From contig CAJWFK010000019.1 of NCBI GenBank assembly GCA_913031125.1, forward strand, positions 1-49,858: 49,858 bases of DNA, in the 5' to 3' direction. The translations under genes and the position numbers were made by a program. How positions within the stretch are numbered: position 1 is the first letter of the stretch; the number at the start of each line of letters is the position of its first letter. The notes below the pieces were generated by a model. That model did not search any database. It saw only the letters and a list, made by a program, of their open reading frames with translations, and was not told the DNA's origin. Origin of the DNA: an uncultured Woeseia sp. (GTDB lineage: Bacteria > Pseudomonadota > Gammaproteobacteria > Steroidobacterales > Woeseiaceae). Positions 41,785 to 49,858 of the stretch are shown here, in pieces.

Positions 41785-42809
41785 TAATCATCACTTATCA
41801 TTTGGTTTTCAAGCATTCTCACTCGTTCTTCGAACTTTTCGATACGCCGGAAACGTGCAACTTTGCGCTTCCAATCTTTATCTTTTTCTCCGGGAAAGCT
41901 TCCTGAATATAGACCCGGAACCTTAATATTCTTGGACACTACTGTCGCACCACTCACAACAACATCGTCACAAATATTAACGTGGCCGACCACACCAACC
42001 TGCCCTGCTAACATACAACGTTCACCTATGATTGCACTACCAGCTATGGCAGCGCTTGAAGCTATAGCTGTATGCGAACCAACCTTAACGTTGTGTCCGA
42101 TTTGGACAAGATTGTCGATTCGGACACCATCTCCAATCACGGTGTCATCTATTGAACCTTTATCAACCGTAGAATTTGCCCCGATCTCGACATCATTACC
42201 AATACGAACACCTGCTAACTGTGGAACTTTTACCCAGCCTGACTGGCTTTTAGCGTTACCGAATCCATCAGCACCAATGATCGCTCCTGAGTGAATAATA
42301 TTTCGTTCTCCAAGAGTAACATTTTCGACCAATACAGAATTTGCTAATAAACGACTTCCTGATCCGACAGTGCAAGCAGGACCAACAACAACGCCAGGTC
42401 CCACAAAAACACCTGTATGCAATACAACCTGTTCACAAATAGTTGCATTCGGGGATATCTGCACGTCAGTGCCTATGTCTGCTGAATCCGCAATTACTGC
42501 TGAAGGATGTACACCCGCTATTATTACCGGTGATGGATGGATTTCTGACGCAATTAATGCGTAGGTCAGATATGGGTCTTTAGAAATAAGGGCATTTGAC
42601 GGGCAGTCCTGTATATTCTCGGAACGAATTATTACTGCTGTTGCCTTGGTATGGAGAAGATCTTTCCTGTAAACGGAATTAGCATAAAAGCTAAGGTCCC
42701 CTGACGAGGCACTTCGCAAAGTAGCAACAGAAGTTATTGAAACTGACGGGTCACCAATCAGTTCACATCCATACTGAGCTGCCAATCTTCCCAAGCTCGT
42801 GGACAACAT
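41784..42809 (-). CDS. lpxD: UDP-3-O-(3-hydroxyacyl)glucosamine N-acyltransferase LpxD
   Basis: LpxD adds the N-linked hydroxyacyl chain in lipid A synthesis. The 341-residue protein has an N-terminal uridine-binding domain ('DLSFYANSVYRKDL'), a hexapeptide-repeat helix, the catalytic His in 'NLVQIGHNVKVGSH', and 'GQVGVVGHVNICDDVVVSG'; the C-terminal helix ends in 'FRRIEKFEERVRMLE'. It is in the order skp-lpxD-fabZ-lpxA-lpxB as in E. coli, 49 bases after skp. Confidence 0.96.
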   Translation of the reverse strand: MLSTSLGRLAAQYGCELIGDPSVSITSVATLRSASSGDLSFYANSVYRKDLLHTKATAVIIRSENIQDCPSNALISKDPYLTYALIASEIHPSPVIIAGVHPSAVIADSADIGTDVQISPNATICEQVVLHTGVFVGPGVVVGPACTVGSGSRLLANSVLVENVTLGERNIIHSGAIIGADGFGNAKSQSGWVKVPQLAGVRIGNDVEIGANSTVDKGSIDDTVIGDGVRIDNLVQIGHNVKVGSHTAIASSAAIAGSAIIGERCMLAGQVGVVGHVNICDDVVVSGATVVSKNIKVPGLYSGSFPGEKDKDWKRKVARFRRIEKFEERVRMLENQMISDD

Positions 42810-42858
42810 CGACCTCCTAAGCTAACCAGGTCTCTTCTGGGCCTCATAACTAAGGCGC

Positions 42859-43395
42859 TTAGTTTCCTGCAGACTGGAAATTAGCCTCCATAGCCCGCAA
42901 CACATTCTCGGTTATATCAACAGCAGGACTAGCGAAAAGGACGCCTTCACCAACAACCAAATCATAACCAGCTGCCTGTGCGTAATCTTGTACTTCTTTC
43001 ACTAACGATCTTTGCAACAATCCGAGTTCTTCATTACGGCGCAAGTTTAAATCTTCTCGAAACTCATTCTGCAGACGAGTCACCTCTCGTTGAAGATCAC
43101 GGAGATCTTTCTCCGCATTTCGACGTTCAGTCTCACCCATCACAGCTAGATCACGCTGAACTCTTTCGGATAATTCCTGGAATTCTGTTTGCTTGGCAAC
43201 AATCTCTCTCTGCCGAGGACGAAACTCTTCATCCAAGGCTTCCATCGCTACACGAGCTTGCGGAGCCTGCTCCATAAGCGTCGCTGCGTTGACCACTCCA
43301 ACCTTAACCTCCTGGGCTATCCCCGAACTCATCATTGCAAATGCAAACAATACTATTATCAATATTTTTGCTAGGTATGGCTTTGTTACATTCAT
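42859..43395 (-). CDS. skp: Periplasmic chaperone Skp/OmpH
   Basis: Skp binds unfolded outer membrane proteins in the periplasm and hands them to BamA. The 178-residue product has a signal peptide (about 1-27, ending 'SGIAQE'), the family's 'VKVGVVNAATLMEQAPQA' start, a long charged coiled coil (about 50-125) forming the tentacles, and a C-terminal strand region ('YDLVVGEGVLFA'). It is located between bamA and lpxD as usual. Confidence 0.93.
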   Translation of the reverse strand: MNVTKPYLAKILIIVLFAFAMMSSGIAQEVKVGVVNAATLMEQAPQARVAMEALDEEFRPRQREIVAKQTEFQELSERVQRDLAVMGETERRNAEKDLRDLQREVTRLQNEFREDLNLRRNEELGLLQRSLVKEVQDYAQAAGYDLVVGEGVLFASPAVDITENVLRAMEANFQSAGN

Positions 43396-43409
43396 AAGAA
43401 ATCCAATCT

Positions 43410-45821
43410 TTAAAAAGCTTGTCCCATAGAAAACTGGAACCGTTCAACTCTATCCCCGTAAAACCTATCATTACCTTTAAATTCGTTCAAAGGTAATGCA
43501 TAACTAAATCTGAATAATCCTAGCGGCGCGAGCCATTGTACCGCTATACCAACAGATGTCCGAAGATCATCAAAAGACGGCTTATATTCAATCGGACTAC
43601 CCAATTTATCTGTAAAACTAATTGCGCTGGTGTTAAATACGTTACCAGCATCATAAAAAATACTTGCCCTTGCCTGACTAGCAAATTGATCTGGGAGTGG
43701 GATTATAAGCTCTAGTTGGCTAGCAACCAACATATTGCCACCGTATGGACGTCCATAGCTATCAAGCGGCCCCATCCACGATTCTTTATAGCCCCTTATT
43801 GATTCCGGCCCACCGCCATAGAATTGCTTGTACGGGGGAATCGCCGTCGTATCTCCAAGAGCTTCAGCATAGCCTAATTCCGCATTTATCCGGATCGTCC
43901 ATGGACCATAAATATTAATATATTTTGTATAATTGTACCGGGCGGTGAAGTACTCCACCTCACTTCCCGGGATCGTATATCCTAAAAATACCTGCTGCCT
44001 AGATCCGCGATTAGCAAAAATAGCGCGGTTGCGACTATCATAAGCCCACCCAGCGATCAGCTCGATTGCGCTATATGATGTTCCAAAAAAATCTATTCCA
44101 TTCGCACTATTAGTATGAAAGGGTGTGCCGTTATTTAAAACCCATTCCTGAGCTTGGAGTGTACTTCTTGTGGAAGATAATAATTCAGCGTTATTGTATG
44201 ACAGTCCCAAACTCAGGCTTTGAAACTCACTAATTGGCATACCATATTCTAACGATGCTCCGTAACTGGTTGTTGAGAAATCAGATGAGGCGGACGTGAA
44301 CTGGCTGATATCCCGATAATTGATACCCACTGTCCTACTGATGCCGTATTTTGTCGTATACGGCTCTGTGTGCGAAAGCGAATAAAAAGTTGAAAACCTT
44401 CCTGAATTGGCGTTAAGAGCGATTCGCTGACCTGTTCCAAGAAAATTCGAGTGAACAATACTGCCATTGACCATGAGCTTAAAAGTTTCAGAATAACCAA
44501 GCCCCCCACTAAATTGTCCCGGCATTCTGTACTTTACATCGAAATCGACATCTACAAGATCAGGGGTTCCTTCCACCGAGGTTGTTTCAACCTCAACTTC
44601 CTCAACAAATGGTAACCGTTGAAGCCTAATTTTTGAGCGGTCCACAAGCCGATTCGACAGAAATGCACCTTCATTCTGGCGCATTTCTCGGCGCAAAACT
44701 TCGTCGTCGATTTGATCAACGCCCTGAAAATTGATACGCCGCACATATACGCGGCTATTAGGGTTAATAAAAAAGGTTACGGAAACCTCCTTGCTTTCAT
44801 AATCTAGTTCAGGTACCGGTTCAATCTCAGCATTCGCATACCCTTCTTCACCAAGTCGAAACGACATCAACTCGACAGAAGACGTCAATAACTGCTGACT
44901 GAATATTGAACCAGGTTGTGCTAACACAAGGGTTCGAAGCATGTCTTCCGAAACAACCATCTCACCAACCAGCTTAATCTCGGAAATTGTATATCTCTCC
45001 CCTTCGTGAATATTAATAGTTACGTAAATATCTTTGCGGTTTGAGGATATCGCCACTTGAGTCGACTCAACACGAAAATCTGCGTAACCGCGATCCATAT
45101 AATAAGATCGTAATTTTTCGAGATCTCCTTCGAGCGATTCTTTCGCATAACGATCATCTTGCCGGAACCAGGACAGCCAGTTTGCAGTGTCAAGTTCAAA
45201 GCCCGCACGAATTTCATCTTCGGCAAAAGTATGGTTTCCCACAATATTAACTTGACGGATCTTAGCTCGGTCTCCCTCTTTCACGTCAACCCTGATAGCA
45301 ACCGTATTGTTAGGTCGCTCCGTCACGGTTGTTTCAACCTCGACCGCGTACTTGCCACGATCGTAATATTGCTCAGTCAAAAACATTTGAACGTTATCAA
45401 GGACCGAACGATCAAATGTTCGTCCTCTCGCCAGACCAACATTACGCAAAGACTCTGTAAGATCTTCAGTCTTTATGTCCTTATTACCTTCGAGAGTAAA
45501 ACTTTCAATTGAGGGACGCTCTTGAACGACAATAACCAACGTCTCTCCATCTCTACGTATTTCTATATCGTCGAAAAGTGCTTGCGAATATAGTGCCCGG
45601 ATCGATTCCTCAATTCTAAAGTCGTCGACCGTGTCACCAACATTAATAGGCAAATAATTAAATACTGTCCCCTCCGATATTCTTTGCAAACCTTCGACCT
45701 GCATGTCACGAACAACAAAAGAGAATTCCTGTGCAAAAGTAAGTCCGTTAATCAAAAATATTGCACATAAAAGAATTAATCTTTTTAATTTCAATATTTT
45801 ATTTAATTTATTTAATTCCAT
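43410..45821 (-). CDS. bamA: Outer membrane protein assembly factor BamA
   Basis: BamA inserts beta-barrel proteins into the outer membrane. The 803 residues comprise a signal peptide ending 'GLTFAQ' (about 1-30), five POTRA domains (about 31-430; the first begins 'FVVRDMQVEGLQRISEGTV') and a 16-strand Omp85 barrel with the 'VRGY'-type loop motif seen as 'GGPESIRGYKES' and a C-terminal Phe in 'FQFSMGQAF'. It follows rseP by three bases, and skp follows it, so transcription is probably joint. Confidence 0.96.
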   Translation of the reverse strand: MELNKLNKILKLKRLILLCAIFLINGLTFAQEFSFVVRDMQVEGLQRISEGTVFNYLPINVGDTVDDFRIEESIRALYSQALFDDIEIRRDGETLVIVVQERPSIESFTLEGNKDIKTEDLTESLRNVGLARGRTFDRSVLDNVQMFLTEQYYDRGKYAVEVETTVTERPNNTVAIRVDVKEGDRAKIRQVNIVGNHTFAEDEIRAGFELDTANWLSWFRQDDRYAKESLEGDLEKLRSYYMDRGYADFRVESTQVAISSNRKDIYVTINIHEGERYTISEIKLVGEMVVSEDMLRTLVLAQPGSIFSQQLLTSSVELMSFRLGEEGYANAEIEPVPELDYESKEVSVTFFINPNSRVYVRRINFQGVDQIDDEVLRREMRQNEGAFLSNRLVDRSKIRLQRLPFVEEVEVETTSVEGTPDLVDVDFDVKYRMPGQFSGGLGYSETFKLMVNGSIVHSNFLGTGQRIALNANSGRFSTFYSLSHTEPYTTKYGISRTVGINYRDISQFTSASSDFSTTSYGASLEYGMPISEFQSLSLGLSYNNAELLSSTRSTLQAQEWVLNNGTPFHTNSANGIDFFGTSYSAIELIAGWAYDSRNRAIFANRGSRQQVFLGYTIPGSEVEYFTARYNYTKYINIYGPWTIRINAELGYAEALGDTTAIPPYKQFYGGGPESIRGYKESWMGPLDSYGRPYGGNMLVASQLELIIPLPDQFASQARASIFYDAGNVFNTSAISFTDKLGSPIEYKPSFDDLRTSVGIAVQWLAPLGLFRFSYALPLNEFKGNDRFYGDRVERFQFSMGQAF

Positions 45822-45824
45822 AAA

Positions 45825-47189
45825 TTAGCTCAAAATACGGGCAATATCATTATAAAAGGCAAAGCTCATTAAAAGCAGCAAAGCTGCCATACCGAGCTGC
45901 TGACCTAAGAGCTGCGCGCGTTCAGAAAGTGGACTACCCTTCAAACCTTCTATGCTGTGATAAACAATCTGACCACCGTCTAAAACTGGTACTGGCAAAA
46001 GATTCAGAACCCCCAGACTAATGCTAACCAGAGCCAAGAAATTAAGAAACGAATTTAGTCCCGCGGCTGCCGAACTCCCAGCAAACTGGGCTATATTTAT
46101 GGGGCCACTAATATTTTTAATCGACACATCGCCAACTGCCATTCTCCCAAGCATCCGCACAGTGAAACCGGTCGATACCCATGTCCTCTGTAATGATTGT
46201 GATAAGGATTCTAACGGCCCAAATTTTCGGAGATGCCAATAATCATCTACAACATTGCCGATGCTAACATTTAAGAACCCGCTCGTCCGACCCTCACTCT
46301 CAATTGAACCTATAACTAATTCAACCTCAATCTGCTCACCATCTCTATAAAGGCCTAATACCACTTGCTCCCCAGGACGTTCGCCGACAATACGCCGCAT
46401 ATCCAAAAATGAATTAAGATCCTCACCATCTATCGACGTAATACGATCACCCACCTGAAGACCACCTTCAAAACCCGCACCACCCTTTTCTACAGCTGCA
46501 AGAACAGCTGGTGGCTGCCATGGTTGAAACCCTAGTCCCTCGAATAACATTCCAGGTTCAGTTAGTTGCGTCGCATCTCCACCGACCGTAAGCATTGTTC
46601 TTCGAACGAAACCGTCAGGTTCCTCAAGTTCCAACTGCACAGCGCCATTGCCGACTATCTCGTCCAACATAGATACCAAAGCCGTTTCCCAGTCGTTTGT
46701 TTCTCTACCCCCAACTCTTCGGATTAAATCACCCTGCTTAAGACCGGCTGCTGCCGCATAAGAACCATCAGCCACCTCGCCTACTGCAGGCTTCATTGTA
46801 GGTACACCATTAACAAAAAGGATCCAATAAGCGATAAATGCGAACAGAAAATTAAAAAGTGGTCCAGCTAGTAATACTAGTATTCGATTCCAAACTGGCC
46901 TTTGGTTGAAGGCCCTTCCCTCATCTTCGGGTGGGATTGGATCGCCGGTGCCATATCGCTCCCCAAGAAACTTCACGTACCCACCCAACGGAATAGCGGC
47001 GACACAGTATTCTGTACGATCCTTGCCTGCAATTTTAGTCCATAGAGGCTTCCCAAAACCGATTGAAAAGCGAAGAATTTTCATACCGCACCAACGGCCA
47101 ACAATGTAATGGCCATATTCGTGCACCGCCACCAGAACACTGATTGCAACAATAAATGCTGCAATATTTGTAAAAGTACTAACTATCAT
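45825..47189 (-). CDS. rseP: RIP metalloprotease RseP
   Basis: RseP is an inner membrane site-2 protease that cuts anti-sigma factor RseA in the envelope stress response and clears signal peptide remnants. The 454-residue protein has the zinc motif HEYGH at 23-27 in the first membrane segment, two PDZ domains (about 115-215 and 215-305, with 'GLKQGDLIRRVGG' and 'GGLQVGDRITSIDGEDL'), and 'LNLLPVPVLDGGQIVYH' with the third zinc ligand in a later segment. The ATG at 47189 fits. dxr, which normally lies upstream between cdsA and rseP, is absent. Confidence 0.95.
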   Translation of the reverse strand: MIVSTFTNIAAFIVAISVLVAVHEYGHYIVGRWCGMKILRFSIGFGKPLWTKIAGKDRTEYCVAAIPLGGYVKFLGERYGTGDPIPPEDEGRAFNQRPVWNRILVLLAGPLFNFLFAFIAYWILFVNGVPTMKPAVGEVADGSYAAAAGLKQGDLIRRVGGRETNDWETALVSMLDEIVGNGAVQLELEEPDGFVRRTMLTVGGDATQLTEPGMLFEGLGFQPWQPPAVLAAVEKGGAGFEGGLQVGDRITSIDGEDLNSFLDMRRIVGERPGEQVVLGLYRDGEQIEVELVIGSIESEGRTSGFLNVSIGNVVDDYWHLRKFGPLESLSQSLQRTWVSTGFTVRMLGRMAVGDVSIKNISGPINIAQFAGSSAAAGLNSFLNFLALVSISLGVLNLLPVPVLDGGQIVYHSIEGLKGSPLSERAQLLGQQLGMAALLLLMSFAFYNDIARILS

Positions 47190-47294
47190 TTCGGCTCAAT
47201 CCAAAGCTTGTGCAGGTCCGTCTTCAACAATTCCATTTGCAACATAGATCTACTGGGCCTGTTGTCTTAGTCTGCCCTGCCCGACGAAGAGTCA

Positions 47295-48083
47295 TCAAAC
47301 GCCAAACGAAAGTAATGCTAAAGCAATCAGCGGTGCCGTTGCAGTAATGCTATCAATTCTATCTAGAACACCCCCGTGCCCTGGAAAAAAAGACCCACTA
47401 TCTTTCAAAGATGCATCGCGCTTAAACATACTTACCGTCAAATCACCAATAATCGACAAAATTGTAACCGCCAAACACAAGAGTACCAATCCCTTCATTT
47501 CCACTGTCAAAAATTGGCTACCAATTAGTGACAAAATAAAAACTACAGTCATAGCTCCAAATGCGCCTTCCCAAGTTTTTCCAGGACTTATTTTCGGCGC
47601 TAATTTGAAATGGCCAAAGCACCTCCCAACGAAATACGCACTGCTATCGGCCACCCAAACGATCAATAACGCAAATACCAAGTAACTAATCGACTCAACA
47701 TATAGATAATCTAAGGCGACCCATGTCGGAATAAGAACCAACATACCGCACACCCAAGAAACTAGCTTCGGGATAGGTGTTGGAAAAAATAACAGCCAGG
47801 CCATTGCCAAACCCCACCACCCGAGTGCAACCTTAAATATCATCTCCAACAGCTGTCGGTCCGGCAATTTTGTATACAAAATTGTCATGCAAACCGCTAT
47901 CAATGCAACATAAAAAAGCCGTATTGCAGTTTTTGTCCGGAAGCAGAATCCCGCCCATTCCCACGACCCGACTAAGATAAGCAATGCAAACGATAATCGT
48001 GCTATCACAGGTTGCAGAAAAAACAAAATGATACTAAGTACGCCAAGTCCTACAGCGGCTGTAAGAATTCTCTGCTTCAACAT
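47295..48083 (-). CDS. cdsA: Phosphatidate cytidylyltransferase CdsA
   Basis: CdsA makes CDP-diacylglycerol from phosphatidate and CTP, the entry to phospholipid synthesis. The 262-residue protein is very hydrophobic with about seven membrane segments. The family signature near the C terminus is present: 'SMFKRDASLKDSGSFFPGHGGVLDRIDSI', read here in two parts, with the metal-binding aspartates; 'WVADSSAYFVGR' and 'KISPGKTWEGAFGA' precede it. It starts one base after the uppS stop. Confidence 0.94.
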   Translation of the reverse strand: MLKQRILTAAVGLGVLSIILFFLQPVIARLSFALLILVGSWEWAGFCFRTKTAIRLFYVALIAVCMTILYTKLPDRQLLEMIFKVALGWWGLAMAWLLFFPTPIPKLVSWVCGMLVLIPTWVALDYLYVESISYLVFALLIVWVADSSAYFVGRCFGHFKLAPKISPGKTWEGAFGAMTVVFILSLIGSQFLTVEMKGLVLLCLAVTILSIIGDLTVSMFKRDASLKDSGSFFPGHGGVLDRIDSITATAPLIALALLSFGV

Positions 48084-48084
48084 T

Positions 48085-48837
48085 TCAAGCTACCTGATCA
48101 CCAGTATGGCCATAACGCCGTTGCCGACTCCTGTAATAACTTAATGCCTCATCAAACTCATCTGGGCTAAAATCCGGCCAAAGAGATTCCGAAAACCACA
48201 TTTCCGCATATGCAAGATTCCACAATAGAAAGTTACTAATACGTCGTTCACCACCTGTCCTGATAAGCAAATCTGGATCCGGAACTCCGGCCAGTGATAG
48301 CTCACCTGCAAACGAGGCTTCATTTATATCATCAGCAACTAATTTTCCCATAGTCGCTTTCCTAACTAATGATTTAGCACCTTCCACTATGTCCCATCGA
48401 CCACCATACGATGCCGCTATTATCAACACTAAACCATCATTATTGCGTGTTTTTTTCTCTGCCAACTCGATTCGTCTAACCAGATCAATCTTAAATTGTC
48501 CGCGAGAACCAATAAAACGTAGCCTCACATTGTTCCGATGCAATTCGTCAACTTCGCGCTCCAAGGCGTCTACAAATAGGTTCATTAGCTGATTTACCTC
48601 GGAGGCAGGACGGCGCCAATTCTCGCTTGAGAAAGCAAATAACGTCAGATATGACAGCCCTCTCTGGGCTGCCGCCTCAACGATATTACGAACGACCTCT
48701 GCCCCCGCCTGATGTCCCATATACCTGGGGTTTCCACGAGCATTCGCCCAACGTCCATTTCCATCCATGATAACCGCCACATGATTTGGAATTAGTGTGG
48801 GGAAGCCATCCTCAGCATTACCGGCTTGATCACTCAC
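48085..48837 (-). CDS. uppS: Undecaprenyl diphosphate synthase (ditrans,polycis)
   Basis: UppS extends farnesyl diphosphate with eight isopentenyl diphosphate units, giving the C55 lipid carrier for wall and O-antigen synthesis. The 250-residue product has 'NHVAVIMDGNGRWA' with the catalytic D25, 'GHQAGAEVVRNIV', 'LTLFAFSSENWRRP' and 'DPDLLIRTGGERRISNFLLWN'. It starts at GTG 48837. It needs IPP, so an IPP source must exist even though MEP genes are absent from their usual sites here. Confidence 0.95.
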   Translation of the reverse strand: MSDQAGNAEDGFPTLIPNHVAVIMDGNGRWANARGNPRYMGHQAGAEVVRNIVEAAAQRGLSYLTLFAFSSENWRRPASEVNQLMNLFVDALEREVDELHRNNVRLRFIGSRGQFKIDLVRRIELAEKKTRNNDGLVLIIAASYGGRWDIVEGAKSLVRKATMGKLVADDINEASFAGELSLAGVPDPDLLIRTGGERRISNFLLWNLAYAEMWFSESLWPDFSPDEFDEALSYYRSRQRRYGHTGDQVA

Positions 48838-48855
48838 TGTATATCCGAAATACGG

Positions 48856-49419
48856 TCAGAATTCGATGAGCTCATTTTCTTTCTGGGCTAGCATCTCTTC
48901 AATCTGAGCGATGTGTTTATCCGTTATTGCTTGTATTTCATTCTCTCCGCGACGCTCGTCATCAACACCAATAAGTTTTTCCTTTAATAGATCCTTGATG
49001 TCCGAAATTGCATCTCGGCGTATATTGCGAACCGCTATCCGTCCAGCTTCAGCTTCCTGCCGAACAACCCGAATCATATCCTTTCTCCTCTCTTCCGTGA
49101 GGGGCGGCAAAGGTATGCGTATGATTATTCCAGCAGTTGCCGGATTCAGTCCAAGGTCTGAACCCATAATTGCCTTTTCTATAGGCTGCACCATGGTCTT
49201 TTCCCATGGTGCAACTGTTAGGGTTCTAGCATCTTCGACATTGACATTGGCTACTTGGTTTAAGGGAACTTCACTCCCATAATATTCAACATTTATATGA
49301 TCGAGAAGGCTCGTATGAGCCCGACCTGTTCTGAGCTTTGTTAGGGCTTGCCCAAGTGCTACAACGCTCTTATCCATGCGCCCATCAGCATCTTTCTTAA
49401 TATCATCAATCACGGTCAT
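48856..49419 (-). CDS. frr: Ribosome recycling factor
   Basis: Frr with EF-G splits the post-termination ribosome. The 187-residue two-domain protein has '[14 protein letters not shown]' and '[25 protein letters not shown]' (split), '[21 protein letters not shown]' and the ending helix, all canonical. It lies between pyrH (26 bases upstream) and uppS, the standard rpsB-tsf-pyrH-frr-uppS order. Confidence 0.97.
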   Translation of the reverse strand: MTVIDDIKKDADGRMDKSVVALGQALTKLRTGRAHTSLLDHINVEYYGSEVPLNQVANVNVEDARTLTVAPWEKTMVQPIEKAIMGSDLGLNPATAGIIIRIPLPPLTEERRKDMIRVVRQEAEAGRIAVRNIRRDAISDIKDLLKEKLIGVDDERRGENEIQAITDKHIAQIEEMLAQKENELIEF

Positions 49420-49445
49420 CGCCTTTAACTAATTTTTGCTTGAAC

Positions 49446-49858
49446 TTAAGCCGTTACCGCCGTCCCGACACTTTCATCTGTCATTGCTCGAACAAGTGTA
49501 TTGTCTTCAGCCATACTAAACACGCGTAATGGCAAATCGTTATCCCGACACATCACGATTGCAGTCGCATCCATGACATTCAACTTTTCTGTAAGAACTT
49601 TGTCGTATGAAACACTGCTGAACATCGATGCCTCAGGATTAACTTTTGGGTCCGAGTCATAGACGCCATTGACTTTAGTAGCTTTGAGCAAAACATCCGC
49701 ATTAATTTCAATTGCTCGCAAGCTCGCGGCGCTATCCGTCGTAAAAAAAGGATTTCCCGTTCCCCCTGCAATTATTACGATTCTACCTTTTTCCATATGT
49801 CTGATAGCCCTCCTTCTTATATAAGGCTCAGCTATTTGAGTAACATTTATTGCTGAAA
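49446..49858 (-). CDS. pyrH: UMP kinase, C-terminal part (runs off window edge)
   Basis: PyrH phosphorylates UMP to UDP. About 137 codons are present. The reading frame stays open to the right edge: upstream of the internal ATG at 49796 it continues '[12 protein letters not shown]', the known family sequence, so that ATG is not the start. Motifs: '[17 protein letters not shown]', '[16 protein letters not shown]' and '[20 protein letters not shown]'. It ends with 'GTAVTA'. tsf and rpsB are expected beyond the edge. Confidence 0.95.
   Translation of the reverse strand, partial: SAINVTQIAEPYIRRRAIRHMEKGRIVIIAGGTGNPFFTTDSAASLRAIEINADVLLKATKVNGVYDSDPKVNPEASMFSSVSYDKVLTEKLNVMDATAIVMCRDNDLPLRVFSMAEDNTLVRAMTDESVGTAVTA

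Noticed and set aside
41863-42294. 143-codon + strand frame inside lpxD
   Set aside because: Antisense shadow of hexapeptide repeats in lpxD; repetitive composition and no independent motif.
47190-47294. Remnant of ispC
   Set aside because: Translation of the minus-strand frames gives no stretch resembling the IspC C terminus; only a 19-codon frame remains.

Overview
The window is a dense block of housekeeping genes from a gammaproteobacterium, probably an uncultivated lineage with moderate to low GC. The evidence is gene order. mfd-csiV-mtnP-nagZ follows the Pseudomonas arrangement. lepA-lepB-DUF4845-rnc-era-recO-pdxJ-acpS, surE-pcm-yqaA-nlpD, ftsB-eno-kdsA-pyrG-tilS-accA-dnaE-rnhB-lpxB-lpxA-fabZ-lpxD-skp-bamA-rseP and cdsA-uppS-frr-pyrH are classic gammaproteobacterial strings. 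prfB-lysS next to recJ and an RpfE-like gene recalls Xanthomonas. I saw no tRNA or rRNA gene, insertion sequence, phage gene or CRISPR array. No gene-free stretch reaches 300 bases; the longest is 32654-32865.

Layout. 3-3777 (+): 3' part of mfd and a CsiV-family gene. 3901-14410 (-): mtnP, nagZ, rlmD, a PolB-like exonuclease, then acpS, pdxJ, recO, era, rnc, DUF4845, lepB, lepA. 14461-18520 (-): a complex II operon made of an SDHAF4-type factor, sdhC, sdhD, sdhA, sdhB, sdhE and a glutaredoxin-like gene, with ygfZ divergent at 18530. 19239-24558 (-): lysS, prfB (with its programmed +1 frameshift), recJ and a COG4255/RpfE-like gene. 24618-28448: a lone + strand Mth938-like gene, then nlpD, yqaA, pcm and surE (-), then a lone + strand smr gene. 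28469-49858 (-): ftsB, eno, kdsA, pyrG, tilS, accA, dnaE, rnhB and the lipid A/outer membrane assembly genes, then rseP, cdsA, uppS, frr and a partial pyrH running off the right edge.

How the genes work together. The right half couples fatty acid supply (accA, fabZ), lipid A synthesis (kdsA, lpxA/B/D), phospholipid and undecaprenyl carrier synthesis (cdsA, uppS) and outer membrane protein assembly (skp, bamA, rseP). The left half serves RNA and ribosome maturation (rnc, era, lepA, rlmD), DNA repair (mfd, recO, recJ), protein export (lepB) and wall recycling (nagZ, nlpD).

Most notable points. (1) The sdh operon carries two assembly factors, a bacterial SDHAF4 homologue and SdhE, and abuts ygfZ (homologue of mitochondrial IBA57), so building and maturing complex II appear packaged together. 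(2) Three MEP isoprenoid genes, ispC/dxr, ispD and ispF, are missing from both of their usual places. (3) rpoS is missing beside nlpD. (4) sdhB/sdhE and prfB/lysS are in the same frame, separated by a single stop codon. No clearly novel defence or mobile system is present.
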